Origin: Oscillatoria sp. FACHB-1407
GTDB lineage: Bacteria > Cyanobacteriota > Cyanobacteriia > Elainellales > Elainellaceae
Assembly (NCBI RefSeq): GCF_014697545.1
Contig: NZ_JACJSA010000008.1
Span: 186,001-250,000 of the forward strand
Direction: 5' to 3'
Length of the DNA: 64,000 nucleotides
Position numbers and translations under genes: made by a program. The notes below the pieces were generated by a model. That model was not told the origin of the DNA and ran no database searches. It worked only from the letters and a program-made list of their open reading frames with translations. Positions 19,125 through 27,437 of the stretch are shown here, piece after piece; within the stretch, counting starts at the first letter, position 1, and every line of letters starts with the position of its first letter.

Positions 19125-19222
19125 CCGATTTAATGTTTGATTGTGGCAGATCACTGGGTAGGGGCGTTTTGCGAAACGCCCTTACGGAATCCTGTGCAGC
19201 GAAGCCAATTCAAATTGGTATA
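19125..19222. repeat. 98-bp repeat, family D copy 1
   Basis: Runs from CCGATTTAATG to CAAATTGGTATA and contains the common cyanobacterial hairpin GTAGGGGCGTTTTGCGAAACGCCCTTAC. The copy at 25691-25788 is inverted relative to this one and almost identical. Confidence 0.75.
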
Positions 19223-19254
19223 GCCTACGCATATGCATTAGGACATAAGGGGGG

Positions 19255-19363
19255 GGTGATGTTCCAAACCTGTTGATAACCTCTGTAAGACCCCCTGTAG
19301 TCCCCCTTACCAAGGGGGACGGCGACAGCCGGGGGTTAGTAGCAACAGATCTGAAACACTACC
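19255..19363. mobile_element. 109-bp inverted-repeat element, family C copy 1
   Basis: Ends GGTGATGTTCCAAACCTGTTG and the complement of the right end (GGTAGTGTTTCAGATCTGTTG, written from the other strand) form imperfect terminal inverted repeats of about 21 bases. The interior has a CCCCCTTACCAAGGGGG hairpin. The second copy, in opposite orientation, is at 40091-40199. Confidence 0.7.
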
Positions 19364-19392
19364 AAATTCGTGTTTGAGTCATTGCCTTTGCC

Positions 19393-19773
19393 TTAAGCTT
19401 TCTGACCAAAGCTATTTTCCAGGGGTATAGGCTCATACCCTGCCTCTGCTGGGGAAACAACAGAGATAAATACGAATGGCTCATCGCCCCTATTGGTTAC
19501 ACCATGAACGCACCCCGTAGGGGCAACCACAATATCTCCAGCGGCGATCGCCATTGTTGTGCCTGTCTGGTCGAGATAATAGTCACCTACTCCGCTCAAG
19601 ATCGTCCAGGTGTCCTGTCCAGAAGGGTGAATGTGCGGCAGGATCGATTGCCCTGGCTTAACGTACCAGGCAACAACAGTAGCATTGACAGATTCCGTGA
19701 CAACCGATCGAATCGGTTCTCCATCGGCAGGTTGAAAAAAATCAGCACTCTTGAATCGGCGAGTCATGCTCAT
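19393..19773 (-). CDS. Cupin-domain protein
   Basis: A single small cupin barrel of 126 residues. Metal-ligand pattern: HIHPSGQDTW for motif 1 (His-x-His, with Gln in place of the usual Glu region) and the GCVHGV histidine of motif 2, with GD turns between strands. Soluble, no signal peptide. Family members range from enzymes to binding proteins, so no reaction is proposed. Monocistronic. Confidence 0.82.
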   Translation of the reverse strand: MSMTRRFKSADFFQPADGEPIRSVVTESVNATVVAWYVKPGQSILPHIHPSGQDTWTILSGVGDYYLDQTGTTMAIAAGDIVVAPTGCVHGVTNRGDEPFVFISVVSPAEAGYEPIPLENSFGQKA

Positions 19774-19910
19774 GGTTATCTTCTGTCACGATCAGAAGAG
19801 GCAATTATCTCACTGAACCCATTTGAGGATTGTCATTCTGGTGACTTGCACAAGCGATCGCGCTGACGTCATCAAACCTACCATGCATTGTTTTTTAACT
19901 CCCACACGCC

Positions 19911-20240
19911 ATGGATCGTCTGACCCAACTCCGCCATCAGTATCTTGAGTTGACAAATCACGTCTTACCGAATCTGGCGACCTCTCGCCACTTCCCAATT
20001 CGTGAGAACCACTGCTTTCAACGCATTATTTTGGATAATTTGTTTGGTTGTTGTTGGTATGACGTGTTGGAACGCACACGAGAAGCAGCATACAAACAAT
20101 TGACTGAGGAGCAGTTAGAAGAAGCGATCGCCCTAGCCAACGCCATCATGACCCAATCAGACTCTTATCTAGAACAACTCAATCAAAACAGTTTGACCTG
20201 GCGTGGCAAGCAAGGAAAAAAGGGATTGCTTGAGCGGTAA
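19911..20240 (+). CDS. Conserved cyanobacterial hypothetical protein
   Basis: 109 residues, helical, with a distinctive central block HCFQRIILDNLFGCCWYDVL and a QLTEEQLEEAIALAN helix. I recall similar proteins in many cyanobacteria without an assigned function. It lies upstream of the photoproduct-lyase-like gene (89-base gap, same strand). Confidence 0.75.
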   Translation: MDRLTQLRHQYLELTNHVLPNLATSRHFPIRENHCFQRIILDNLFGCCWYDVLERTREAAYKQLTEEQLEEAIALANAIMTQSDSYLEQLNQNSLTWRGKQGKKGLLER

Positions 20241-20329
20241 GCCGATCGCTGGATGATCGGTTCTCTTGACCAGGCGATCGCTCAATTGCCGCTATCCTGA
20301 AGTGTTCTAGCAATTCAGGTGCTGCTGTT

Positions 20330-21433
20330 TTGACGACTCCAACACTTCAACCTAATTCCGTCCAGTCAGACGACTTTAACCGTTTATTGAACATCAAAGA
20401 GATCTATTACGAACCTGCCGTTCTCGACTATCCGCGTGCTCAGAGCATTCTTGCCAACTACCCCAATGCTCAGTTGATTGAAGTTGATTCTCACTGGAAC
20501 ATTCCTGAGCTACACGGCAACGAGGGAGCCGTTGAAGATTGGAACCGCATCAAGCGCACTGTGCTCGTGCTCGGTGTGAAGAAGTCGCTGCAAGCTCGCC
20601 CCAACGATCGCAGTTCTGATTTTGTCGCACCGTCTCACGCAAATGGGTGTGCGATGGCTTGCGGTTATTGCTATGTGGCTCGTCGCAAGGGATTTGCGAA
20701 TCCCATCACCACGTTTGTCAATATCGAGCAGATCACTCGCTACATCAAGCGTCACGCTGCTAAACAGGGCAATAAGCCAGAGCCAAATCAAGTTGATCCG
20801 CAGTATTGGGTTTATGAGATTGGCGAGAATAGCGATTGTTCCGTCGATGCAGCGATTTCTGACAACGTGAAGGACATCATTACGCTATTTCGTGACATTC
20901 CTAATGCGAAGGCGACCTTTGCCACTAAGCGAGTGAAGCGCGAGTTGCTGAGTTACGACCCGCAGGGCAAAACCCGCATTCGCTTTAGCCTGATGCCTCA
21001 ATCCAAAGCTTCAGTGGTTGATATTCGCACCTCCAGTGTTGGCGATCGCATTGCAGCCATTAACGACTTTGTTGAGGCTGGGTATGAGGTTCACGTCAAC
21101 TTTGCGCCTGTGATTTACTACGACGACTGGTTGCCAGAGTACGAGCAGTTGTTTGAGCAGATTGACGACACGCTCTCTAACAAAGCCAAGGAGCAGTTGC
21201 AGGCAGAGGTAATTTTTCTGACGCACAACGATCGCCTCCATGAAGTCAACCTGGGCTGGCATCCCCAGGCTGAGAAGTTGTTGTGGCGACCAGAGTTGCA
21301 GGAGACAAAGTTCTCGCAGACGGGGGGCAGGAATGTGCGCTATAAGCGAGGTTTTAAGGGGACGTTGGTGGATGGTCTATGTGAGTTGATCCGAGAACGC
21401 CTGCCCTATTGCAACATCCGCTATGCGTTCTAG
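20330..21433 (+). CDS. Spore photoproduct lyase family radical SAM protein
   Basis: 367 residues. The radical SAM cluster motif is CAMACGYC (Cys107, Cys111, Cys114), with the family's FVAPSHANGCAMACGYCYVAR context. Spore photoproduct lyases reverse a UV thymine adduct in spores. Cyanobacteria do not sporulate, so the real substrate here is unclear. The start is TTG (20330, MTTPTLQPN); no good ATG lies nearby upstream of the conserved region. It converges on the GNAT gene with a 4-base overlap of the stop codons. Confidence 0.88.
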   Translation: MTTPTLQPNSVQSDDFNRLLNIKEIYYEPAVLDYPRAQSILANYPNAQLIEVDSHWNIPELHGNEGAVEDWNRIKRTVLVLGVKKSLQARPNDRSSDFVAPSHANGCAMACGYCYVARRKGFANPITTFVNIEQITRYIKRHAAKQGNKPEPNQVDPQYWVYEIGENSDCSVDAAISDNVKDIITLFRDIPNAKATFATKRVKRELLSYDPQGKTRIRFSLMPQSKASVVDIRTSSVGDRIAAINDFVEAGYEVHVNFAPVIYYDDWLPEYEQLFEQIDDTLSNKAKEQLQAEVIFLTHNDRLHEVNLGWHPQAEKLLWRPELQETKFSQTGGRNVRYKRGFKGTLVDGLCELIRERLPYCNIRYAF

Positions 21434-22263
21434 TGGATGAAGGCATATTCGTGCCAATCACACACAGGACGATAACCAATTTGCTGATAGATACGATTTG
21501 AGGTGGGATTGGCTAAATCTGTAAACAAAAAACAGGATTTACAGCCCTGATCCAACAGCATTTGGCTAACAGCCGCAACACAGGCGGTCGCGTATCCTTT
21601 GCGGCGATGTTTGGGTGGGGTATAGACAGGCGCAATTCGGGCTGCGGTCGGTGAAAACGGTCTGCCACCCACCATCGCAACGGGAGTCTCGTTTTCCCAG
21701 AGATAGGTGCTCTGCCGCTTTAACTCAACATCCACTCTGCGTTCGATGTCGTTGGGAACAACCCCGTCAATTGCCACATTAAACGCAGTGAACCAGTCCA
21801 ATAACAACGGGCGATCGCCCTCAGTCGCCAACCTGAGCGATCCACTCGCTCTGCCCACGGGTTTTACCTGGGTTAACTGATAAATTCTCGACTCCATCTC
21901 ACAGTGACAGGCTTGCCCCGTTAGCGTTTGCCACATTTTTACGAATGCGTCTGCCTCGGCGACCAAACTGCTAACCCCTGACAATGGATCGTATTGCACA
22001 TCCTGGGCAATCAGCTTTAAAGCATCTGAATCCTGGGCTTTAGACAGCAGAAGGTGACCTGGAGGAGTGCGGAGGGCGATCGCCACAATCTCATCATTTA
22101 CTTGAACCGTTGCCAGATAAGGCGGTTCAGGATATCGCTCTGGAAAATGCAACAGCGTTTGCACAATGCCCAGCAGTGCATTATGTTCCGCCTCATACTG
22201 CACCAAATAGGCTTGAACCTGTTGCCAAAATTCCTGAACGCTATCAAATCGATGTAGCTGCAT
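21430..22263 (-). CDS. GNAT family N-acetyltransferase
   Basis: 277 residues with the GNAT acetyl-CoA site in the last third: PVYTPPKHRRKGYATACVAAVSQ (R/Q-x-x-G-x-A motif) and the closing NPTSNRIYQQIGYRPV. The N-terminal half is a degenerate second GNAT-like domain, as in FR47-type enzymes. Substrate unknown. Confidence 0.87.
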   Translation of the reverse strand: MQLHRFDSVQEFWQQVQAYLVQYEAEHNALLGIVQTLLHFPERYPEPPYLATVQVNDEIVAIALRTPPGHLLLSKAQDSDALKLIAQDVQYDPLSGVSSLVAEADAFVKMWQTLTGQACHCEMESRIYQLTQVKPVGRASGSLRLATEGDRPLLLDWFTAFNVAIDGVVPNDIERRVDVELKRQSTYLWENETPVAMVGGRPFSPTAARIAPVYTPPKHRRKGYATACVAAVSQMLLDQGCKSCFLFTDLANPTSNRIYQQIGYRPVCDWHEYAFIH

Positions 22264-22298
22264 AGTAGCTTCCCTGAAGCAGAAAGAAGAAATAGATT

Positions 22299-22856
22299 TT
22301 AGGTTTGAGTTTCGAGAACTTTTAAATATTGCGCTGGAACTTCATCCACTAACCAGACTCCATTTGCTGAGCAGTAAAAGACAAACCCCGCTTGTTGCAT
22401 GGCTGCACTATCCACTTCAAAAATCACAGGACGACCATGCCGCATCCCAACTTTATGAGCCGTTTCTACATCTCGCGATAAATGCACATGATGACGTGAC
22501 ATTTTGACCAATCCCGATCGCACAATCAACGGAACTGATTTCTCTCCTGTGCCGTGATACAACACGTCTGGCGGAGTTTGCGGCTCCAGTTGCAAATCTA
22601 CCTCGACACTGTGCCCTTGATTGGCACGAATGCGCGTCTTTGTCTCATCAAACGAGAATCGCTGCTTATCACTGTTAGCGACGACTGCTTCCAACTCCGC
22701 ACGAGTTATGGGAAACTGACGCGCGGCGCAGGCTGACAACAATTCATCCACATCAACCCAACCTCCTGGAGCAAGCGTCAGCCCAAGGGCTTCTGGTGTG
22801 TGCCGCAAATGTTTGCTCAGGTACTTACTAACGTTGACCTGTCGTTTTTCATCCAT
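22299..22856 (-). CDS. kptA: RNA 2'-phosphotransferase (Tpt1/KptA)
   Basis: Moves an internal RNA 2'-phosphate to NAD+, giving ADP-ribose 1'',2''-cyclic phosphate. The catalytic set is visible: Arg in KYLSKHLRH, His in LYHGTG, Arg/His in MSRHHVHLS and the C-terminal ANGVWLVDEVPAQYL. The 185-residue length is standard. In eukaryotes this step follows tRNA ligation; bacterial targets are not established. The RNA-repair cluster 8 kb away (rtcA, archease, rtcB) makes an RNA-end metabolism role plausible, which is my inference. Confidence 0.93.
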   Translation of the reverse strand: MDEKRQVNVSKYLSKHLRHTPEALGLTLAPGGWVDVDELLSACAARQFPITRAELEAVVANSDKQRFSFDETKTRIRANQGHSVEVDLQLEPQTPPDVLYHGTGEKSVPLIVRSGLVKMSRHHVHLSRDVETAHKVGMRHGRPVIFEVDSAAMQQAGFVFYCSANGVWLVDEVPAQYLKVLETQT

Positions 22857-22984
22857 AGCCTGCCGTCTGGGTTAAATTCTTGTCTCATACTACAAATACT
22901 ACACAGCCTTTCCCGGATTGCGTATGCCATGAAACGACTGATAGATTTTCCCTCAGGATCGTGGATTTGATAAATCCGCAAACT

Positions 22985-23050
22985 GTACGGGCGGGTTTAG
23001 CAAACTCATCTCTGCCCTGCAATGAATTTGATGGCAAAACCCGCCCCTAC
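22985..23050. repeat. GTACGGGCGGGTTT inverted repeat
   Basis: Arms GTACGGGCGGGTTTAGC and GCAAAACCCGCCCCTAC flank a 32-base loop in the space between kptA and the next gene. The GTAGGGGCGGGTTT core is a frequent intergenic hairpin of cyanobacteria; no other copy is seen in this window. Confidence 0.6.
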
Positions 23051-23081
23051 CAACCATCGAACTTACTTTAATTCCCATTCC

Positions 23082-23660
23082 TTACTCTGGCACCTTGACC
23101 AGACATCCTGCTTGTTGAAACTGTACGACAATCTGCGGGTGATATTCCCTGTAGTAAGTGGACGTTGTCGGATTCTCGACAGGACGGGGATTCGCGTATT
23201 CGTAATGGTACGCCTGATCGTCATAAACCGATATGTTGACCAGAAAGCCACTATCAAGAACGAATATTAGATTTGTGTCGGTGTACAAGTTGCCATTCAC
23301 GACTCTGCCCTGATAGAAATCGGACTCGTCTAAACGACTGTCGATGATGCAAACCTCTCCTGGAGCCGGGAGAGGATAGATCAGCAAGTTTTCTTCCATG
23401 GCTGACCAGTCTCCTAAAAATGGAGCAATTGCACCATCTATTTCAGACCAGGTTTCGACAAATGCTGCCTGTTGTTGATACTCTTCAGGACTGCGGCGAT
23501 CGCTGTAATACCCACTCTGCATCAGCTTGGGAATCCCCTGACGCATTTCTAACACCATTCTCTCGATTTCTATTTCTGTGGCATGACGTTGAGACTGCGC
23601 TAAACCCGGAAGCGGCAACAGCAGAATGGCTAACGTCAGAAACAGGGGACAGGGGCGCAT
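23082..23660 (-). CDS. Secreted hypothetical protein
   Basis: 192 residues starting with a signal peptide (MRPCPLFLTLAILLLPLPGLAQ; cleavage after AQ likely). The mature part has acidic patches and two cysteines (EVCIIDS and QQAGCLVKV) that could pair. Not recognised as a named family. Directly downstream of the DUF952 gene (10-base gap), so probably cotranscribed. Confidence 0.72.
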   Translation of the reverse strand: MRPCPLFLTLAILLLPLPGLAQSQRHATEIEIERMVLEMRQGIPKLMQSGYYSDRRSPEEYQQQAAFVETWSEIDGAIAPFLGDWSAMEENLLIYPLPAPGEVCIIDSRLDESDFYQGRVVNGNLYTDTNLIFVLDSGFLVNISVYDDQAYHYEYANPRPVENPTTSTYYREYHPQIVVQFQQAGCLVKVPE

Positions 23661-23669
23661 AAAGCAAAG

Positions 23670-23996
23670 TTACGATAGTTCAGAGAAAGTGCCATCGGGT
23701 TGGGGTGAAAAGTCAATGACCTGAGTGACCGCATCCAGGTTGAGTGCGCCATACAAATGTGGAAACTCCTCGCCCGTCTCGATCGCGTCGTAGCGTAATT
23801 CAGCCGTGAGTTTGCTTGGATCAATGTGCAACAACACTAAATCTGGGCTATTGCGATAAAACTGATTGGCAACCCAAATGACTTGTTCGGCTTTAGAGCA
23901 ATGGATGAATCCTTCTGTCGTTAAGCTGTCAGCCCGATATTCCCCAATGGATTGAGCCTGTTGCCAGTGCGATCGCGATGTGATGTGAAAAATCAT
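23670..23996 (-). CDS. DUF952 family protein
   Basis: 108 residues with the family's landmarks: MIFHIT start, EGFIHCSKAEQV, LVLLHIDPSKL and FPHLYGALNLDAV. The fold has been grouped with ADP-ribosyltransferase-like proteins (from memory, not checked here). Function unknown. Confidence 0.88.
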   Translation of the reverse strand: MIFHITSRSHWQQAQSIGEYRADSLTTEGFIHCSKAEQVIWVANQFYRNSPDLVLLHIDPSKLTAELRYDAIETGEEFPHLYGALNLDAVTQVIDFSPQPDGTFSELS

Positions 23997-24091
23997 GAGT
24001 GACTTAAAAAGAAGATCATACTAACAGTGTTTTTTGATCGGCAACTTTTGCCGTTTAATGAAAAGATTACGCCAGGGTTCAAGCCATAATT

Positions 24092-25576
24092 ATGTCCGAT
24101 TCCACCCCATCGACAACGCGCAAGTCCAGCATCACAGAGCACAGTCTACCGCTATCCAGTGGGGAGATTCGCTACAAAGCGATCGCTGAATGGCAACCAT
24201 TGTATGAGCGTGAGAAAGCCATTGCCGAAATCTTTCATGTGGCGTATTTCGCCGACCATCAGAGCACGACACCCCGTCCTCTGACGTTTGTGTTTAATGG
24301 TGGACCGGGTGCTGCTTCTGCTTATTTGCACATGGGCGCATTGGGACCCAAGCGGGTCGCATTTGGACAGCAGGGCACGTTGCCCCAACCCCCGGTAAAG
24401 GTTGTAGACAATGCTGAGAGTTGGTTGAGTTTTTCCGATCTGGTGTTTATTGACCCGGTGGGAACAGGCTTTAGTCGGGCAGTCACCCTGGATAAGGAGG
24501 AGGCTAAAGCCGATGAGAAAGCAAAAGCTGACAAACCAGAGGAAAAAGAAACGGAATTTTGGGAAGTAGAACGGGACTTAAATGCTCTGGCAGAGTTCAT
24601 CCAGACCTTTCTCTCAAAACACAATCGCTGGTTGTCTCCCATCTTCATTGCAGGCGAAAGTTATGGTGGGTTTCGAGTGGCAAAACTGGCGCGTAAACTC
24701 CAACAAAACTATGGGGTAGGCTTGTCCGGTGCGATTATCATTTCCCCCGTGCTGGAGTTCAGCTTGTTAGAGGGGACTGATTACAACGTGACTGCCTGGG
24801 CTGCTGTCCTGCCGTCAATGGCTGGAGCGGCAGTGCATCATAATCGCGCTCAACGTGTCGGTGAGACTTTGCAGACCCATCTCGCGGAGGCTGAGTTGTT
24901 TGCCCGCAAAACGCTTATTCCGTTTCTAGCAATGGGCGAATCTGTTTCAGAGGATGAACAACAGCAGGTCTACCAACAGATTGCAGATTTAATCGGGTTG
25001 CCAGTGGAGTTTGTCGCTCGGCAGGGTGGACGGATTGGGATTGAGGGATTTGCAAGAGAGTTGCTGCGCGATCGCCAGCGTATTGTGGGTTTGTATGATG
25101 CCTCTATTACAGCGATCGATCCCTTTCCCGATCGCCCCCTCTATGAGGGCACCGATCCAACACTGGATGGGTTAGATCGGCTGTTCACAGGGGGCATCAA
25201 TAGCCATTTGCGCGGCACATTAGGCGTTGAAACCAATTTGACCTACCATCTACTCAATTTTGAAACCTTCAAAGCCTGGAAATTTGAACTCAAAGGTGGG
25301 TTGAAACAGGGTTTTATTGGTGCAGTGGATGATCTACGGGTGGGGATGACGCTGAACCCCTACATGCAGGTTTACATCACCCACGGACTGTTTGATCTGG
25401 TCACACCTTACTTTGCTTCTAACCATCTCGCCGATCTGATGAAGCTTGACCCAGACGTTCGCCCCAATCTGACGATTCAACATTTTCAGGGTGGGCACAT
25501 GTTCTATACCTGGGAGGCTTCGCGGCAGCAATGGTTTGCGGAGATGACCCAGTTTTATCAACGGGCGATCGCGTAA
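24092..25576 (+). CDS. S10 family serine carboxypeptidase-like peptidase
   Basis: 494 residues. The S10 opening FVFNGGPGAASAYLHMGALGP, the nucleophile Ser190 in AGESYGGFR, the Asp in HGLFDLVTPY and the His in QGGHMFY complete the triad. No signal peptide, so probably cytoplasmic, unlike secreted eukaryotic S10 enzymes. A lysine/glutamate-rich insertion (about 135-155) interrupts the first half. Monocistronic. Confidence 0.9.
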   Translation: MSDSTPSTTRKSSITEHSLPLSSGEIRYKAIAEWQPLYEREKAIAEIFHVAYFADHQSTTPRPLTFVFNGGPGAASAYLHMGALGPKRVAFGQQGTLPQPPVKVVDNAESWLSFSDLVFIDPVGTGFSRAVTLDKEEAKADEKAKADKPEEKETEFWEVERDLNALAEFIQTFLSKHNRWLSPIFIAGESYGGFRVAKLARKLQQNYGVGLSGAIIISPVLEFSLLEGTDYNVTAWAAVLPSMAGAAVHHNRAQRVGETLQTHLAEAELFARKTLIPFLAMGESVSEDEQQQVYQQIADLIGLPVEFVARQGGRIGIEGFARELLRDRQRIVGLYDASITAIDPFPDRPLYEGTDPTLDGLDRLFTGGINSHLRGTLGVETNLTYHLLNFETFKAWKFELKGGLKQGFIGAVDDLRVGMTLNPYMQVYITHGLFDLVTPYFASNHLADLMKLDPDVRPNLTIQHFQGGHMFYTWEASRQQWFAEMTQFYQRAIA

Positions 25577-25690
25577 CCAGGGATGGGGCACCTGATACCG
25601 ATTCAAATGGTAAAACTTGCACTTTGGGGTTGGGAGAACCCCCCCAAAGCCTGGTTTTCACACGCTTGAAACAACCATGCGCCTAATTTA

Positions 25691-25788
25691 ATACCAATTT
25701 GAATTGGCTTCGCTGCACATGATTCCGTAAGGGCGTTTCGCGAAACGCCCCTACCCAGTGATCTGCCACAATCAAACATTAAATCGGG
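25691..25788. repeat. 98-bp repeat, family D copy 2
   Basis: An inverted copy of 19125-19222 with the hairpin GGGCGTTTCGCGAAACGCCC. It abuts the family A element that starts two bases later, so the two are nested or inserted side by side. Confidence 0.75.
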
Positions 25789-25789
25789 A

Positions 25790-25955
25790 TAACGTGAATT
25801 CGGGATAAGAATTTCGGTGGTTAAAACCGCCGCTATAAGAGCAAAACTGACCTGCGTCGGTTCTTCAAACCTTGATTTTCCGGAGTCCGCGCCGGCGGAC
25901 TTCGCTCTAATAGCCGCGAATTCATTCGCCGGGCTCTTAAACCGAACTGACGTTA
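25790..25955. mobile_element. MITE-like element, family A copy 2 (best ends)
   Basis: 166 bases. The left end TAACGTGAATTCGG and the complement of the right end TAACGTCAGTTCGG match at 12 of 14 positions. The interior contains hairpins GCGGTTTTAACC-like and CCGCGCCGGCGG. A frame running through it is repeat-derived and rejected. The remaining part of the 25577-26035 gap holds no recognised gene. Confidence 0.8.
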
Positions 25956-26035
25956 ATTTAGAAATCTGTGTACACAGTAGGCTATGGGTTGGGGATGAGG
26001 GCTGCATCAAGGAGATGATTGACCCGGATTCCAGA

Positions 26036-26422
26036 TCAAACCAATGAGGAAATGTGCGCTTCGCTCATCTGCCAGAGCTTGTAAATGAAGCACTCAACCC
26101 CATCACTCATCACAGCGAGGAACATACCCTCATGGGATTCCTTGCTGTCGGCAACCCAGCTTCCGCTCAGACTCACTTCCACAAACTGATCATTCACGGG
26201 AGTAATCATGACATTTCCGCTGCACTCCTGATGCAACATGATTTCTAAATGCCCCAATTCAGGAATATCAGCAGGTAGCAAAAAGGAGGCACGACCCGGT
26301 TCCACCGAGAGGGCTTGCCCCAACCGCATCGCCAGGATAACCCGTTGCGCGATCGCCATCTCCAATGAAGTTACGACCCATTCCATATACAGTCCAACTT
26401 CGGTGTAGTTCAGCTTTAACAT
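26036..26422 (-). CDS. Conserved hypothetical protein
   Basis: 128 residues, soluble, with an alpha/beta look (MEWVVTSLEMAIAQRVILAMRLGQ, then several short strands). Not recognised as a named family, but the protein has normal composition and a good AGGAG followed by GAGG close to its ATG. Downstream of, and same strand as, the HNH gene. Confidence 0.7.
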   Translation of the reverse strand: MLKLNYTEVGLYMEWVVTSLEMAIAQRVILAMRLGQALSVEPGRASFLLPADIPELGHLEIMLHQECSGNVMITPVNDQFVEVSLSGSWVADSKESHEGMFLAVMSDGVECFIYKLWQMSEAHISSLV

Positions 26423-26509
26423 CCTCAGTCTCTCCTTTAGTCAAGGGATTGGGGGGTATGGGAAGTCGCCGAGCCATTAGCCATTGACTACTGGCTCAGC
26501 ACTCCACAC

Positions 26510-27052
26510 TCAGTCCTCAAGCTTGTTTTGCTCTTTCCAAAACTGTTCAGCAAATGCAATCGCTGGATGGAGCGGTGCTTTGGGTTTGGTTTTGAGCACC
26601 ATTCCGGTTTCGTGTAAGAGGCGATCGCCCTTCAGTGAGTTGCACGTTGCACACGCTGCCACAACGTTGTCCCAGGTATGGGTTCCACCTTTGGAGCGGG
26701 GAATAACGTGATCGAGGGTCAGATGCTTGGTGCTACCGCAATACTGGCAGGTGTGGTTGTCACGACGAAAGACTTCGCGACGATTGACGGGAGGTGCTTT
26801 CCAATGCCGTTCAGGATTGCCACTCGTTAAGCGAATGTGCTCCGGGATTTGGAGAACGACACTGGGCGATCGCACTTCCCATTGCTGAGTGCTACCAAAT
26901 TCCAGTGACTCTGCCTGTCCTGTGACCAGCAACACCACGGCTCGTTTGATGTTGATCCGCGCCAGAGGTAAGTAGTTCTTTGAAAACACCACGACCTGTT
27001 TTTGCAGGATTGGTGGTTGTTGGGTCTGCTGATGCTGTATTTGAGCTTGCAT
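26510..27052 (-). CDS. HNH endonuclease
   Basis: About 180 residues. The C-terminal HNH zinc-finger nuclease has CQYCGS, the LDHVIPRSKGG core (DH catalytic pair) and the second CxxC in ACATCNSLKG. The N-terminal domain (VVVFSKNYLPLARINIKRAVVLLVTGQAE) is typical of a widespread stand-alone cyanobacterial HNH family of unknown target. The longest frame uses GTG (27061), but the ATG at 27052 is eight bases after GAGGAG, so I choose it. Confidence 0.9.
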   Translation of the reverse strand: MQAQIQHQQTQQPPILQKQVVVFSKNYLPLARINIKRAVVLLVTGQAESLEFGSTQQWEVRSPSVVLQIPEHIRLTSGNPERHWKAPPVNRREVFRRDNHTCQYCGSTKHLTLDHVIPRSKGGTHTWDNVVAACATCNSLKGDRLLHETGMVLKTKPKAPLHPAIAFAEQFWKEQNKLED

Positions 27053-27065
27053 TGGTTTCACTCCT

Positions 27066-27107
27066 CAAAAAATAACCCCCGCCTCTGTCATTTCAGGAGC
27101 GGGGGTT
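27066..27107 (-). terminator. Hairpin plus U-run directly upstream of the HNH ribosome-binding site
   Basis: Read on the minus strand, arms AACCCCCGC and GCGGGGGTT (27107-27099 and 27082-27074) are followed by ATTTTTT and then immediately GAGGAG, the ribosome-binding site of the HNH gene. It has the form of an intrinsic terminator for a minus-strand transcript arriving from upstream, or an attenuator controlling the HNH gene. Confidence 0.7.
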
Positions 27108-27129
27108 GGGGAAGTTGATATGCTTTTCC

Positions 27130-27381
27130 CTATGTCGGTGCCAGGGTTACCCTGCACCTCCCGCTCTCGGTCAAATGATCTGAATTGAGCCATTCAGCAA
27201 TGGCTGTAAAGATGCCTTCACGGACGGATTTATGGCTGGGTCGATACACTCCCTTAACAGCAAACACGGCCTCAAAGACAAACAACCCCTCACACGCAAA
27301 CCGCACCGATGCTCTGCCCGAACTCCAACGGAGTCGGCGTTGCATAGCGGTGCGTAAGGTAGCAGGAAGGGTGCGTATCAT
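27130..27381 (-). CDS. Possible small protein upstream of the HNH gene
   Basis: 83 residues, unrecognised; the middle (VRFACEGLFVFEAVFAVKGVYRPSHKSV) looks protein-like. It lies between the terminator-like hairpin and the BlaI-type palindrome at 27418-27437, which could be its promoter region. A frame on the other strand (27185-27418) covers the same DNA, so only one, or neither, is real. The alternative is a non-coding leader. Confidence 0.35.
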   Translation of the reverse strand: MIRTLPATLRTAMQRRLRWSSGRASVRFACEGLFVFEAVFAVKGVYRPSHKSVREGIFTAIAEWLNSDHLTESGRCRVTLAPT

Positions 27382-27417
27382 GGAAGGCTATCGTAGTTGT
27401 ATTACAAATCTCATTTA

Positions 27418-27437
27418 AATACTACACTTGTAGTATT
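27418..27437. promoter_or_regulatory. Perfect palindrome resembling a BlaI/CopY operator
   Basis: AATACTACACTTGTAGTATT: two 9-base arms around CT, containing TACA-N2-TGTA, the half-site pattern of BlaI/MecI/CopY winged-helix repressors. It lies 36 bases upstream of the possible minus-strand frame and 167 bases upstream of the ankyrin gene. No repressor of that family is in the window. Confidence 0.5.

Noticed and set aside
25603-26047. Frames on both strands through the 25.7-25.96 kb repeats
   Set aside because: Repeat-derived; composition and similarity follow the DNA repeat, not a protein.
27185-27418. 77-residue plus-strand frame opposite the possible small gene
   Set aside because: The terminator orientation supports minus-strand transcription; no homology pattern in this frame.
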